The notes below the pieces were generated by a model that was not told where the DNA came from, did not search any database, and saw only the letters and a list, made by a program, of their open reading frames with translations. From JASFQI01 sp050115555 (GTDB taxonomy: Bacteria > Desulfobacterota > DSM-4660 > Desulfatiglandales > HGW-15), in assembly GCA_050115555.1 (NCBI GenBank), contig JASFQI010000218.1, positions 1 to 8,424 of the forward strand: a stretch of 8,424 nucleotides of DNA. The letters run 5' to 3'. Numbering within the stretch: position 1 is the stretch's first letter; each line of letters begins with the position of its first letter. Positions 1 through 6,301 of this stretch are shown in pieces. The position numbers and the translations under genes were made by a program.

Positions 1-2
1 GG

Positions 3-833
3 TTCCTGCTCAACGTGGGACTGGACCCGTGGTTCATCTATGGGGGCGCAGGGCTTCCTGGAATGGGGTTCCCGGGCATTGCCATCGCCACCGTGCTGAT
101 CCAGGTCGTGGGGGCGGTCTATCTGGGAATCAAGGTCCACCGCAGTGGGGTGATCAGGGGAAAGGTGTGGCGGGACGTCCTGCCCAAGACCGCCTTTTTC
201 CGCGACATTGCCTACCAGGGGTTTCCTGCCAGCGTGAACATGCTGACCGTGGGGATGGGGATCTTCGTGATCACGTACTTTGTGAGCCGGTTCGGGCAGG
301 ATGCGGTGGCCGCGTACGGCGCGGCCATGCGCGTGGAGCAGATCGTCCTGATCCCCACCATCGGGCTCAACGTGGCCACACTGACCATTGTGGCGCAGAA
401 CAACGGCGCCGACCGGTTCGACCGCATTCGGGAAACCCTTCAAAAAGCCCTTTGGTACGGGGGCCTCCTCATGGCCGGGGGGACCGTGGTGGTCTTCGCC
501 CTGAGCCGCGTCTTCATGACGCTCTTTACAAACGACCCCGATGTCATTGACATTGGGGCCGTGTACCTGAAAATCGACGCGCTCGTGCTCTACGCCTACG
601 TGCTCCTCTTCGTGCACGTTGCGGCCCTTCAAGGAATCAAGAAACCGATGTTCGCCATCTGGATCGGGCTTTTCCGGCAGATCGCGGCACCGGCCCTGGT
701 CTTCACGCTGTTCACGCGCGTACTCGGCTTCGGGCTCCTCGGCATCTGGTGGGGCATCTTCCTGGTCACATGGAGCGCCGCCCTTTTCACCTGCGTGTAC
801 GCCCGAAAACTCCTGAAGGAACGCATGACGTAG
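3..833 (+). CDS. MATE family multidrug efflux transporter, C-terminal part (5' end outside window)
   Basis: C-terminal half or more of a MATE (multi-antimicrobial extrusion) inner-membrane antiporter, a family that exports drugs or metabolites in exchange for Na+ or H+. The frame is open from the left edge; a GTG at 15 exists, but the residues before it (FLLN) join the following VGLDPWFIYG into the conserved MATE 'NxxLDPxxIFG' segment, so the gene starts upstream of the window. About six or seven hydrophobic segments are visible, e.g. around IAIATVLIQVVGAVYLGI, LTVGMGIFVITYFVSRFG and the C-terminal GLLGIWWGIFLVTWSAALF. The segment with AAMRVEQIVLIPTIGLNVAT followed by AQNNGA is the typical second-half MATE signature. 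It ends with TAG at 831-833, 86 bp before the next gene on the same strand; no strong terminator is seen between them. The substrate cannot be inferred. Family call is firm. Confidence 0.93.
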   Translation, partial: FLLNVGLDPWFIYGGAGLPGMGFPGIAIATVLIQVVGAVYLGIKVHRSGVIRGKVWRDVLPKTAFFRDIAYQGFPASVNMLTVGMGIFVITYFVSRFGQDAVAAYGAAMRVEQIVLIPTIGLNVATLTIVAQNNGADRFDRIRETLQKALWYGGLLMAGGTVVVFALSRVFMTLFTNDPDVIDIGAVYLKIDALVLYAYVLLFVHVAALQGIKKPMFAIWIGLFRQIAAPALVFTLFTRVLGFGLLGIWWGIFLVTWSAALFTCVYARKLLKERMT

Positions 834-919
834 CGCCTCATGCAATGGCTGCCTTCACAAAGGCTCCCAAGGCTGATATTCAGGATATGATATGGAATCC
901 CTGCTGAAGGAGCTCAGCA

Positions 920-1222
920 ATGGCCAAACAAATGGATGATCACATGATACAAAAAATCGATTCCGTGCTGGACAGGGTGAAAGAGCCTGAATCCGGTCTG
1001 TCCGTGGGTGAAATCGGGCTTGTACAAAAATTCAGGTATAATGCATCAAAAAGGACTCTCTATGTGTATCGGAATCCGATCCTGCCTTCAAAAGGATGTT
1101 GCACCATCCTATCCAACGTTCTTTTGGAAACGACTCAGAAAAAACTTCTCCATGAGCTTGAAACCGCGTTTCCCGAACTTGTCATCTCGATGGTTGTCCC
1201 CGAATACAAAAACAGGGGGTAA
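920..1222 (+). CDS. DUF59/MIP18-like small protein (possible Fe-S or metal-cluster assembly factor)
   Basis: 100-aa soluble protein. The pattern 'VLDRVKEPESGLSVGEIGLV' at residues 16-35 matches the start of the MIP18/DUF59 fold (usually V-x-DPE-x-G-x-x-I-x-x-LGLV). It is followed by beta strands, a cysteine position (C60, C61 in KGCC, where the family usually has CP) and a helix ending in the final strand ELVISMVVPE. DUF59 proteins act in Fe-S cluster maturation and related assembly (SufT, MIP18); which target this one serves is not visible. Length is normal for a stand-alone DUF59 protein. The ATG at 920 is preceded by AGGAG about 7 nt upstream, supporting this start over later ATGs at codons 5 and 9. 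The stop codon sits inside the stem of a terminator. Family identification is by motif reading only, so moderately sure. Confidence 0.72.
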   Translation: MAKQMDDHMIQKIDSVLDRVKEPESGLSVGEIGLVQKFRYNASKRTLYVYRNPILPSKGCCTILSNVLLETTQKKLLHELETAFPELVISMVVPEYKNRG

Positions 1223-1240
1223 GGTTTTCACCCCCTTTTT
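1208..1240. terminator. Bidirectional rho-independent terminator between convergent genes
   Basis: GGGGGT (1215-1220) pairs with ACCCCC (1230-1235) around a 9-nt loop. On the plus strand the stem is followed by TTTTT (1236-1240). On the minus strand the same hairpin is followed by TG and then TTTTT (complement of AAAAA at 1208-1212). It therefore can stop transcripts of both the plus-strand DUF59-like gene, whose TAA overlaps the stem, and the minus-strand perR, whose stop lies 23 bp away. Confidence 0.85.
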
Positions 1241-1262
1241 GGGAAGTCATCTTATTCAGTTC

Positions 1263-1706
1263 CTAGCTTTGTTTTTTCCAGCAATCCGAGCAGAGGCCAA
1301 AGAAGTCGAGTCGGTGGGAAACCACATGAAATCCAGTGTTCGAGGTAAGCTGCTGAGTCAGATCCGCCAGGCCCGCAGGCTCGGGATCTTCGATTCTACC
1401 ACACTTCGTGCAAATGAGGTGCGGGTGAGGAAAAGGGTTTCTTCCATCGTAACGATTCCCGCCTTCGGGGAACCCCAACTCCAGGACCTCACCCAGGTGC
1501 TTCAAGAGGGCAACGGTCTTGTAGACGGTGGCCAGGCTGGTCGTGGGAAAGTCCTCCTTCACGCGCTCATAGATGGTTTCCACGCTCGGGTGCCCGTCGC
1601 ACCTGGAGAGGATGCGAAGCACGGCAAGCCTTTGGGGTGTAATCCTGAACTTGTGCTCTCGGAGCCTTGCGAGCATGGTTTCAAAACGTGTTTCCTCAAT
1701 CGACAT
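1263..1706 (-). CDS. perR: PerR-type Fur-family transcriptional regulator
   Basis: 147-aa Fur-superfamily repressor. The N-terminal winged helix (about 1-85) includes the family signature RITPQRLAVLRIL and the recognition region TTSLATVYKTVALL. The C-terminal metal/dimer domain follows. PerR regulatory-site ligands are visible: H39 (in GHPS), D87 (RYDG), H94 and H96 (HPHL) and D107 (EDPE). Two structural zinc pairs are C99-x2-C102 and C139-x2-C142. PerR uses Fe(II) or Mn(II) at the regulatory site and is inactivated by peroxide through histidine oxidation. The retained H39 and an aspartate rather than glutamate near position 107 favour PerR over Fur or Zur, though family assignment from motifs is not proof. 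The gene lies downstream of the ICMT-like gene in the same direction but has its own promoter and a dyad that may be its operator. The ribosome binding site is weak (GGTGG). Confidence 0.88.
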   Translation of the reverse strand: MSIEETRFETMLARLREHKFRITPQRLAVLRILSRCDGHPSVETIYERVKEDFPTTSLATVYKTVALLKHLGEVLELGFPEGGNRYDGRNPFPHPHLICTKCGRIEDPEPAGLADLTQQLTSNTGFHVVSHRLDFFGLCSDCWKKQS

Positions 1707-1721
1707 GAGCAGCCACCAATA

Positions 1722-1744
1722 TTATGGATAAATGCTATCAATAA
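1722..1744. promoter_or_regulatory. Inverted repeat over perR -10/start region, candidate operator
   Basis: Arms TTATGGATA (1722-1730) and TATCAATAA (1736-1744) are complementary at 8 of 9 positions around a 5-bp centre. The dyad overlaps the predicted -10 and transcription start of perR, a position suited to autorepression. Its AT-rich TTAT...ATAA ends resemble Fur/PerR boxes in flavour, but the spacing is not the classical 7-1-7, so the binder is inferred. Confidence 0.5.
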
Positions 1745-1771
1745 ATAGAAGATAAAAGGACTGCTTGTCAA
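1742..1771 (-). promoter_or_regulatory. sigma70-type promoter of perR
   Basis: On the minus strand a perfect -35 TTGACA (1766-1771) is followed after 17 bp by CTATTT (1743-1748), or after 18 bp by TATTTA (1742-1747), as -10. It starts only 15 bp after the stop codon of the upstream ICMT-like gene, so perR can be expressed apart from its upstream neighbours. Confidence 0.6.
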
Positions 1772-1785
1772 GAAAATAACAGGGC

Positions 1786-2325
1786 TCAACGCTCAATGCT
1801 GCGCGCTCCATGCCTTCGAATCCGCGGAATCCACATGGCCACCTCCCGCATGTAGCGGGCGTAATCCTCGCCAAAACGATCGAGAAGGAGGCGTTCCTCG
1901 TGCCGGGAAATGACGTGTAGAAAGGCGATGGCCGCGATCCACACCACGGCGGACGCCAGGGAGAGACTCATGACGAGCAGGCCGAGATACAAAAGGATCT
2001 CGCTCAGGTAGATAGGGTGCCGGACCCAATTGAACACCCCCTTCCGGATCACCCCCGGCTTCGTCCGTTCCTCGCCGAACACGATGTTGAGCCCGGTCCG
2101 GGCCATCCAGCCTGCCAGGACAAGCAGTGCAATGCCCAGCGGAATGCGAACCCACAGGGGCGCGTAAGCGTTCAAGGACGTAGTGGATTGGAGAAAAAAA
2201 GTGTCGCCGATCCACACCGCCCCGAACAGGCAGGCAAACAAGGCCTGCCCGGCATCCCCCAGCCGGTGTTCACCGGCCAGGTCCTCCCGGTGCGTGATTC
2301 TCTCTCGTCCCCGATCCCGCGCCAT
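1786..2325 (-). CDS. Isoprenylcysteine carboxyl methyltransferase (ICMT/PEMT)-like membrane protein
   Basis: 179-aa integral membrane protein of the ICMT/PEMT-like methyltransferase superfamily. Hydrophobic segments lie at about residues 27-45, 58-75 and 108-137 (a helical hairpin). The C-terminal half holds the family signature: the RHPIYLSE motif (102-109), EERLL (143-147) and FGEDYARYMREV followed by WIPR (to 168), which in characterised relatives bind S-adenosylmethionine. Bacterial members mostly lack a known substrate, so no specific reaction is proposed. GAGGAGGAGAG upstream of the ATG supports this start. Its stop is 15 bp before the perR promoter, and its start is 33 bp after the end of the NYN gene, so co-transcription with that gene is likely. 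The first 25 residues are charged and presumably cytoplasmic. Family call is good; role unknown. Confidence 0.85.
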   Translation of the reverse strand: MARDRGRERITHREDLAGEHRLGDAGQALFACLFGAVWIGDTFFLQSTTSLNAYAPLWVRIPLGIALLVLAGWMARTGLNIVFGEERTKPGVIRKGVFNWVRHPIYLSEILLYLGLLVMSLSLASAVVWIAAIAFLHVISRHEERLLLDRFGEDYARYMREVAMWIPRIRRHGARSIER

Positions 2326-2358
2326 ACGAGTTCTCTCCTCCTCGAACCGGGCAAACGC

Positions 2359-3117
2359 CTACTTCTTGCCCGACTTCTTCCGCTTGTCGCGGATGTAGAT
2401 GGACTTGGAGTGGCCGTCGCTCTGCACGCGCTCATCGATGTCGAAGAGCCGGGTGGCCGCAGCCAGTTCCCCGAGTTTGGCGTAACCGTAGTTTCGAGGG
2501 TCGAACTCCGGGGCCTGCTTGGCGATATTGCTCCCCACCGCACCCAGGTGCGCCCAGCCGCTCTCGTCCGAGGCGGCATCAAGGGCGGTGCGCAGGAGGG
2601 TCACCAGCTTGGCATCCCCTTTGAGTTCGTTCGCTTTCTTCTTTTTCACCGCGGGCTCGGAGCTCTCCTGGAAACGAAGAACCTCCGTGAAGATGAACTT
2701 GTCGCACGCGGACACGAACGCCTTGGGCGTCTTCTGCTCCCCAAACCCGTACACCAGGAGACCTTCCTCCCGAATACGTGAGGCGAGGCGCGTGAAATCG
2801 CTGTCGCTGGAGACCAGGCAGAACCCGTCGAAGCGTCGCGTGTAGAGGAGGTCCATGGCGTCGATGATCATAGCGGTGTCCGTGGCGTTCTTGCCCACGG
2901 TGTAGCGGAACTGCTGCACAGGATGGATGGAGTGCTCCAGGAGCACGGACTTCCACCCGGTCAGGCTGGGGGTCGTCCAGTCCCCGTAAATCCGCTTTAC
3001 GCTTGCCACGCCGTACTTGGCCACCTCGGAAAGAAGGCCTTCCGTTATGGAAGGCTGTGCATTGTCCGCATCGATCAGCACGGCCAGCCGGTGGAGAGAT
3101 GAATCCGTGGATTGCAT
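2359..3117 (-). CDS. NYN domain protein with C-terminal OST-HTH/LOTUS domain (LabA-like putative RNase)
   Basis: 252 aa. The N-terminal NYN (PIN-like, LabA/DUF88) domain spans about 8-150 with the acidic active-site set: D16 and D18 (LIDADN), D80 (in GKNATD) and D105/D107 (SSDSDF). The next part is a short lysine-rich linker (about 157-167, KKKK) and an OST-HTH/LOTUS-type domain (about 168-243, with GWAHLGAVGSNI and NYGYAKLGELAAA), which in relatives binds RNA or protein. The tail is very basic (RDKRKKSGKK). This two-domain arrangement is widespread in bacteria; metal-dependent RNase activity is inferred from the conserved acidic residues. It is the first gene of a probable two-gene unit with the ICMT-like gene. 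AGGG lies a few bases before the ATG. The 127-bp gap upstream of it shows no clear promoter. Confidence 0.9.
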   Translation of the reverse strand: MQSTDSSLHRLAVLIDADNAQPSITEGLLSEVAKYGVASVKRIYGDWTTPSLTGWKSVLLEHSIHPVQQFRYTVGKNATDTAMIIDAMDLLYTRRFDGFCLVSSDSDFTRLASRIREEGLLVYGFGEQKTPKAFVSACDKFIFTEVLRFQESSEPAVKKKKANELKGDAKLVTLLRTALDAASDESGWAHLGAVGSNIAKQAPEFDPRNYGYAKLGELAAATRLFDIDERVQSDGHSKSIYIRDKRKKSGKK

Positions 3118-3244
3118 GACGGTCCCTGGACCTCCTGTTGGCGCTACCGAGCCGAGACTGCCGGCCGGTTCGCCTCATGACGGGTTCCCACGCTCCGAAG
3201 GGCGATGGCGCTCTCCGCCCCCTGCACACCTCCTGAGGCGAGGC

Positions 3245-3655
3245 TCAGCCCCTGGACGCACTCTGGTAGGCATCCTCGAGCCTGGCTTCCACATACTGGA
3301 TTTCGTCCTCGTCGTACGAGTACAGGTCAAAGCACATGGCGTCCTCGCCCATCAGACCCTCGGGCACGAAATCCGCTTTTTCTTCCGGGTCCTGAATCAA
3401 CTCACCAAAAAAACACACGGACAGCCAGCGCGGCTGATCCTCGATCACGTCGACCATGGCAAAGAGGGGCTTGTCCTTCAGTTTGGGATGGGTTGCGCGC
3501 AGCGAGTAGGTCACGCCGGGGCGAGGGACGAACTCCAACTGAGTGTCCGGCTTGGAAGCGAGCACATCCCGCAGGCGTAGAAACACTTTCTTGTTCCCTT
3601 CCGGGGTGTCTTCCCAGTCGTTGATAAAGGCTTCGAGTTCCTCAGAGTGATTCAT
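3245..3655 (-). CDS. Conserved-looking hypothetical protein, 136 aa
   Basis: Soluble, acidic protein of 136 aa with no signal peptide or membrane segment. It has a helical N-terminus (HSEELEAFINDWEDTPEGNKKVFLRLRD), a central strand-rich part (VTYSLRATHP, PLFAMVDVIED, RWLSVCFFGE) and a C-terminal part with GLMGEDAMCFDLYSYDEDEI and an amphipathic helix. The arrangement of strands with a WLSV-type core followed by a gly-rich turn and C-terminal helix is reminiscent of the small YjbR/MmcQ or DUF5655-like folds, but I do not recognise it with confidence. The start is well supported: GGAGGAG lies about 7 nt before the ATG. It stands between wrbA (160-bp gap) and the NYN gene (127-bp gap), all in the same direction. 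No function is proposed. Confidence 0.75.
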   Translation of the reverse strand: MNHSEELEAFINDWEDTPEGNKKVFLRLRDVLASKPDTQLEFVPRPGVTYSLRATHPKLKDKPLFAMVDVIEDQPRWLSVCFFGELIQDPEEKADFVPEGLMGEDAMCFDLYSYDEDEIQYVEARLEDAYQSASRG

Positions 3656-3815
3656 GGGTTTCTCCTCCGTTCGAAACAGCCAAAGGCAGACAACATCAGC
3701 GGCTAAAAAACGAGCAACCGCATCCTATCCGAAACCCGCCGCTCTCTGCAAGGTATTGGATGGAATCTCCCCTCCGTCCCGCCAGGGGGGTAAGGAACGC
3801 CCAAGCAACGTCCTT

Positions 3816-4427
3816 TCAGCCCGAAAGCTTCCCTGCAATCCGAGCGACGTGCTCGCCCTGGAACCTGGCGCCTGCCAGCTCGTTCTCGCTCGGAAACCGG
3901 CTGCCGTCGGTTCCTGCAATCGTGCTCGCACCGTACGGCGAGCACCCCGTGATCTCATCCACCGTCGTCTGCCCCTGAAACGCATACGGCAGGCCCACCA
4001 CCACCATGCTGTGGTGGAGCAGCGTGATGTGAAAGCTGAGAATCGTAGACTCCTGGCCGCCGTGCTGCGTGCCCGAGCTGACCAGAACGCTTCCGGCCTT
4101 TCCCACGAGTGCCCCGCTCGCCCACAGCTTCCCTGTGGCATCGAGGAACTGGCGCATCTGCCCGCACATGTTGCCGAAGCGCGTGGGCGTGCCGAAGATG
4201 ATCGCATCGACTGCGGCCAGCTCGTCGACAGTGCAAACAGGCACGTGCACCTGCTCTTCCTGCGCCTCGACCGCACCCATTTTTTCCAGCACATCCGGAG
4301 GCAGGGTCTCCGGCACCCGGCGCAGCTCGGCTTCCCCCCGGGGCGCCGACCGCACCCCTTGGACCGCGGCCTCTGCCATGCGGAACACGTGCCCGTACAT
4401 GGAGTAGTAAACCACCAGAACCTTCAT
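3816..4427 (-). CDS. wrbA: NAD(P)H:quinone oxidoreductase, WrbA family flavoprotein
   Basis: 203-aa flavodoxin-like WrbA (type IV NAD(P)H:quinone oxidoreductase). WrbA proteins bind FMN as tetramers and reduce quinones by two electrons, avoiding semiquinone radicals. FMN-binding elements are all present: the N-terminal phosphate loop after MKVLVVYYSMYGHV, the GTPTRFGNMCGQMRQF loop, the SSGTQHGGQEST loop and the late GCSPYGAST loop. Length is typical. The start is placed at the ATG at 4427-4425 because AGGAGGG (4434-4440) is 6 nt upstream; the ATG two codons earlier abuts the ribosome binding site directly. It lies 40 bp downstream of the DUF3786 gene, in the same direction, so it may be part of a unit with that gene and the CGGC gene. 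Role in protecting an anaerobe from redox cycling is inferred. Confidence 0.95.
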   Translation of the reverse strand: MKVLVVYYSMYGHVFRMAEAAVQGVRSAPRGEAELRRVPETLPPDVLEKMGAVEAQEEQVHVPVCTVDELAAVDAIIFGTPTRFGNMCGQMRQFLDATGKLWASGALVGKAGSVLVSSGTQHGGQESTILSFHITLLHHSMVVVGLPYAFQGQTTVDEITGCSPYGASTIAGTDGSRFPSENELAGARFQGEHVARIAGKLSG

Positions 4428-4433
4428 ACCCAT

Positions 4434-4440
4434 CCCTCCT
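4434..4440 (-). promoter_or_regulatory. Ribosome binding site that decides the wrbA start
   Basis: AGGAGGG on the minus strand touches the ATG at 4433 (zero spacing) but is 6 nt from the in-frame ATG at 4427. The second ATG is therefore the likely start, giving the canonical MKVLVVYYS N-terminus. Confidence 0.7.
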
Positions 4441-4467
4441 TGTCATCTGCCTGGACCCCGGGAAGGA

Positions 4468-5097
4468 CTATCCCGGGCTCCAGGATTTGCCACACACCTG
4501 CAGCCGGTAACTCAACTGTCCCCCGACCATGGCGAGACATTCGGCGTCGAGGTAGCGATCCGCTCCGGATTCAAAGAGCACGGAGCAGGTCGCGGCGAAC
4601 TCTTCATCTGCGTCATGGAAAAGCAGGGTCACGGGGACCCGCGGAAGCGCCTGGAAATGCGCGGCCACGTCACAGCTCACCTCGAGCGCCGGCCTTTCCC
4701 CCCCCAAGTCCCTGGAGGCCCGGTCCAGTGCATCCGGGTTCCCGGAAAATGCCGACGCGATGGCGCGCTCCACGTCGTGACTGAAATAGGTGATCAAGGG
4801 AGCGGAGTCCCTGAAGTCCCGAAAGGACACCCAATCCTTCCTGCACTGGGTTGTTTCCGGACAGAGAAGGAAGTACTTGCAGAGAATCACGCAGATGTCG
4901 TGTGTGGGCCGTTCCCCTGATGGGCCGACAATCCGTTCCACAGAGACGCGGTACTCCTCTCCAAAGAACGGCAAAACCACGTCGGGATCCTCAAACTCCG
5001 CCCCGAGTTTTCGGGCCACGGTCTCCAGGGACACGTCCCGGAGCTGATTGAGATAGCCTCGAACCGTCTGATCAAAGACCGTTTCTTCCTTACCCAT
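4468..5097 (-). CDS. DUF3786 domain-containing protein
   Basis: 209-aa soluble protein matching the DUF3786 family pattern: an N-terminal part with LPFFGEEYRV (about 42-51), then the hallmark WVSFRDFRDSAPLITYF (89-105), a helical region, LGGE (131-134), and D143...FQALPRVPVTLLFHDADEEF (about 143-167). The end is LFESGADRYLDAECLAMVG. It contains eight cysteines (69, 73, 79, 85, 142, 171, 187, 202); the first four lie in a cluster (C69-x3-C73-x5-C79-x5-C85) that could hold metal or an Fe-S cluster, an inference from spacing only. The family is found mostly in strict anaerobes, and its biochemical role is unknown to me. It follows the CGGC-domain gene by 31 bp and precedes wrbA by 40 bp. No strong ribosome binding site precedes the chosen ATG. 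Confidence 0.85.
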   Translation of the reverse strand: MGKEETVFDQTVRGYLNQLRDVSLETVARKLGAEFEDPDVVLPFFGEEYRVSVERIVGPSGERPTHDICVILCKYFLLCPETTQCRKDWVSFRDFRDSAPLITYFSHDVERAIASAFSGNPDALDRASRDLGGERPALEVSCDVAAHFQALPRVPVTLLFHDADEEFAATCSVLFESGADRYLDAECLAMVGGQLSYRLQVCGKSWSPG

Positions 5098-5128
5098 GGA
5101 ATGACTCGGATGACTTCAAAGCACGTTC

Positions 5129-5575
5129 TCAGTCATACGCCGCACGGGTGGCTTCATCCGCCATGGTGGGCTCGATAAAGGGCTTCCAAGCAGGATCCTG
5201 CCACGTGCCCAGATGCGTGTGCATGTCCAGGTATTTCGTCGGAATGGGGTGAGTCCCCACCACGACCTTCACGTCGAAGCGTTTCTCGAGGAAGTCCTTG
5301 AAGGTCCCGATGGAGGGACAGGGCGGATATCCAACGACCAGCCCCGTAGCCAGGTGAATCACCTGCGCCCCGTTCTTCACCATCTCCTCGCCGGCATACT
5401 CCACATTGCCGCCCGGGCACCCGTCGCAGGTGGTGTATCCCACCAGCTCCAGGTCCGTGTCCGTGTAGATGCTGAATGCGCCTTCCCGGTTCCTCATGGA
5501 GCGGAGACATTTGCCTCCCGCACAACGGCGGTAACGGTGGCAAATGATGATCCCGATCTTGGTTTTTTCCTTCAT
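5129..5575 (-). CDS. CGGC domain-containing cysteine-rich protein
   Basis: 148-aa protein resembling the CGGC-domain family of anaerobes and archaea, proposed in the literature to be metal or redox related. Cysteines are C12, C18, C23, C50, C53 and C86. They fall in the usual family places: IGIIICHRYRRCAGGKC near the N-terminus, YTTCDGCPGGN in the middle and GYPPCPSIGTFKDFLE after it. The C-terminal part follows VKVVVGTHP. The middle motif reads CDGC rather than the name-giving CGGC. A longer open frame reaches 5707, but AGGAG lies 5 nt before the ATG at 5575, and the extra residues look random, so 5575 is the start. A 7-1-7 palindrome sits 123 bp upstream. The DUF3786 gene follows after 31 bp and wrbA after that, so a cysteine-rich redox-protein unit is plausible. 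Confidence 0.88.
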   Translation of the reverse strand: MKEKTKIGIIICHRYRRCAGGKCLRSMRNREGAFSIYTDTDLELVGYTTCDGCPGGNVEYAGEEMVKNGAQVIHLATGLVVGYPPCPSIGTFKDFLEKRFDVKVVVGTHPIPTKYLDMHTHLGTWQDPAWKPFIEPTMADEATRAAYD

Positions 5576-5697
5576 GATCTCTCCTTTTTTGTCTTTTTCT
5601 GTTTTGCAGCGAAAAGATTCCCTGGGTCCTCTTCCGCCAGGCCGATTTTCCATCCCTGACGATGACCACCTTCCATCCCCGGGCAGCGGCCGGACGT

Positions 5698-5712
5698 GAG
5701 AAATCATTTCTC
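5698..5712. promoter_or_regulatory. Perfect 7-1-7 palindrome upstream of the CGGC gene, candidate operator
   Basis: GAGAAATCATTTCTC is a perfect inverted repeat, 7 bp arms around a single C. Fur and PerR boxes are 7-1-7 palindromes with AAT...ATT cores, so the geometry fits a Fur-family protein such as the PerR encoded in this window, though the outer GAG/CTC differs from the usual TTA/TAA ends. It lies between the stop of the HMA_2 gene and the CGGC start. No convincing -35/-10 pair is seen beside it. Confidence 0.45.
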
Positions 5713-5754
5713 GGACACAGGGAGGCCCTGCGCCCTATATCCCGGGGACGCTGA

Positions 5755-6081
5755 TCAGGCCTCGCGTTGCTCCACGATTTCCCGCAGGCGCTCCAGGACG
5801 TGGGCGCGCCTGTCCGGTCGGTCGTGCAGGGACAGGATCTCCTCCCACAGCTCAAAGGGGATCCTTTCCGGATCGTACTCGATCCCAAGGGTACGCCGAA
5901 AGAGGCTGGCGCGGATGTTCACAATCCCGGGGACGGCAGAGGCCAGTTCATCGAGCCCCGCCCTCTCAAACGCTGCAAGGCCGGAGAGGCGAAACCGAAG
6001 GTGCAGGTTTCCGGGGCGGTGATCGAGTACGCGAACGTAAGGAACCAGGTCGAGCAAGGCTTCCAGAGGGTCGGTTGCCAT
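5755..6081 (-). CDS. HMA_2-like (heavy-metal-associated fold) small protein
   Basis: 108-aa soluble protein with a ferredoxin-like HMA-type pattern: strand YVRVLDHRPGNLHLRFRLSG (about 15-34), helix AAFERAGLDELASAV, strand IVNIRASLFRRTLGIEYDP (53-71), then the helical PFELWEEIL and a C-terminal helix. The central PGIVNIRAS with TLGIEYDP matches the 'PGV...V..N..T..L.V.YDP' signature of heavy-metal-associated domains, but no CxxC metal motif is present, as in the HMA_2 group. Such proteins are found beside metal-transport ATPases or alone; no ATPase is adjacent here, so substrate and role are unknown. AGGAA lies 7 nt before the ATG. It is 179 bp upstream of the CGGC gene, same strand. Fold call by reading, moderately sure. 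Confidence 0.75.
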   Translation of the reverse strand: MATDPLEALLDLVPYVRVLDHRPGNLHLRFRLSGLAAFERAGLDELASAVPGIVNIRASLFRRTLGIEYDPERIPFELWEEILSLHDRPDRRAHVLERLREIVEQREA

Positions 6082-6301
6082 GATGTCGTTCCTATCGTGG
6101 GATATCCATCCACTGCCCCTGCCACCCGATTACGCAACGGCGCTCTCGGAAAAATGCACTTCCAAGATGCCGTTCAGGCAGCAGAGCTTTGCTATGGTAT
6201 CCGCCTGAACCGGTAAATTCAAGGAGCATTCCGATAGGGAAAGAGGGCAACTCACGGCAATCCTTGTAGTTCCTTCTTGAACCTCGGAGAAAACCGGCTT
6301 T

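Noticed and set aside
854..891. Promoter for the DUF59-like gene (TTCACA with TATTCA, or TATGAT alone)
   Set aside because: The matched pair has a weak -10 and the better -10 has no -35 at proper distance, so no promoter is called.
1008..1748. Plus-strand open frame of 246 codons
   Set aside because: Runs out of frame through the DUF59-like gene, across a terminator, and antisense to perR.
2017..2781. Plus-strand open frame of 254 codons
   Set aside because: Antisense to the ICMT-like and NYN genes, both of which have conserved motifs.
3654..4784. Plus-strand open frame of 376 codons
   Set aside because: It lies antisense to wrbA, the DUF3786 gene end and the preceding gap; its product is arginine/proline/histidine-rich low-complexity text typical of GC-rich antisense frames, with no family match.
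5576..5707. 44-residue N-terminal extension of the CGGC protein
   Set aside because: The ribosome binding site and family N-terminus both point to the ATG at 5575, and the extension has no recognisable pattern.
5154..5888. Minus-strand open frame of 244 codons overlapping CGGC and HMA_2 genes
   Set aside because: Shifted-frame shadow of the CGGC gene; composition is basic and random-looking, while the overlapping frame gives a clear CGGC family protein with its own ribosome binding site.
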